6,791 nt of DNA, from positions 1 to 6,791 of the forward strand of contig DPJP01000180.1 of assembly GCA_003542955.1 (NCBI GenBank). The letters run 5' to 3'. The notes beneath the pieces are model-generated. The model did no database searches. It saw nothing but the letters and a program-made list of their open reading frames with translations, and was not told where the DNA came from. Positions within the stretch are counted from its first letter, which is position 1. Each line of letters starts with the position of its first letter. A program made the position numbers and the translations under genes. Below, one piece after another: positions 6,481-6,791 of the stretch. The stretch is from Armatimonadota bacterium (GTDB lineage: Bacteria > Armatimonadota > Zipacnadia > Zipacnadales > UBA11051).

Positions 6481-6791
6481 CTACTCGTGCTTGAGCCCCT
6501 TCCGTACCTCCCACTGCTGGTGCAGCGAGATCGAGTCACCGGCGCCGAGGGATCGCTGCTTCGAGTACAACTCGAGGTTCACGCGGTCCTGCCGCCCGCT
6601 CCAGTTCAGCAGCATCTGCGAGACCTCCTCGGGCTGGAATCGGCAGATCACCGCGAGATCGGCTGCGCGGTCAACGACCCACCACTCGCCCCGGGGCATC
6701 TCTTCGCCGCGTAGCCAGGTCTCGAACTCCCCATCGGGGTCGTCGGGCCGTGCGAGCTCGATCGTCTGCCGGCCGCCCGCCCGGCTGACGA
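6481..6791 (-). CDS. C-terminal fragment of a larger protein with a beta-sandwich-like ending (5' end outside window)
   Basis: The minus-strand frame ending in TAG at 6483-6481 stays open to the right edge. This gives 102 residues with the start beyond the window; the ATG at 6699 is internal. The visible part has alternating strands and aromatic residues (RGEWWVVDRAADLAVICRF), then a closing pattern VNLELYSKQRSLGAGDSISL followed by a strand containing WEV. The motif NLE-aromatic ... L-x-x-G-(D/E)-S-(I/L)-x-L ... WEV is common at the end of galactose-mutarotase-like or other supersandwich domains in sugar-acting enzymes, so a carbohydrate-related protein is plausible. I cannot assign a family or reaction from the tail alone. 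It is convergent with the small gene at 6153-6461. Confidence 0.72.
   Translation of the reverse strand, partial: VSRAGGRQTIELARPDDPDGEFETWLRGEEMPRGEWWVVDRAADLAVICRFQPEEVSQMLLNWSGRQDRVNLELYSKQRSLGAGDSISLHQQWEVRKGLKHE

Overview
This is a GC-rich bacterial window dominated by one very large secreted protein that looks built to act on polysaccharides. Long multi-domain exported proteins, a FlgD-type Ig-like tail, a discoidin-like module and FG-GAP/PQQ-like beta-propeller repeats are typical of free-living glycan degraders such as Armatimonadota, Planctomycetota, Hydrogenedentota and related, mostly metagenomic, lineages. No RNA gene or housekeeping marker is present, so the phylum cannot be fixed from this window.

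Layout: (1) Bases 1-860, plus strand: 3' end of a gene that starts before the window, encoding the C-terminal 285 residues of a presumably exported protein ending in a FlgD/T9SS-like Ig domain. (2) Bases 861-1503: about 640 bases without an intact gene. It holds, on the minus strand (982-1151), a decayed N-terminal piece of a PIG3-type NADPH:quinone oxidoreductase. The piece still has its start codon and ribosome binding site but carries a frameshift and a truncation. A tandem 9-bp repeat lies just upstream of it. (3) Bases 1504-6030, plus strand: a 1508-residue exported protein with a signal peptide, discoidin-like domain, alpha/beta linker domain, heparinase II/III-like alpha-toroid plus beta-sandwich (apparently interrupted by a CBM-like module), and a C-terminal beta-propeller of seven visible repeats plus a partial eighth. 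(4) Bases 6153-6461, plus strand: a small helical, Cys-containing protein of unknown function with a GTG start. (5) Bases 6481-6791, minus strand: the C-terminal 102 residues of a gene entering from beyond the right edge, with a beta-sandwich-like ending, convergent with the small gene.

How they fit together: the big protein is probably a cell-surface or secreted uronic-acid polysaccharide lyase or a binding derivative of one. The first gene is another exported multi-domain protein, but shared pathway membership is only an inference. No mobile element, CRISPR array, tRNA or rRNA was seen. The most unusual items are the domain architecture of the large protein and the frameshifted oxidoreductase relic in front of it.
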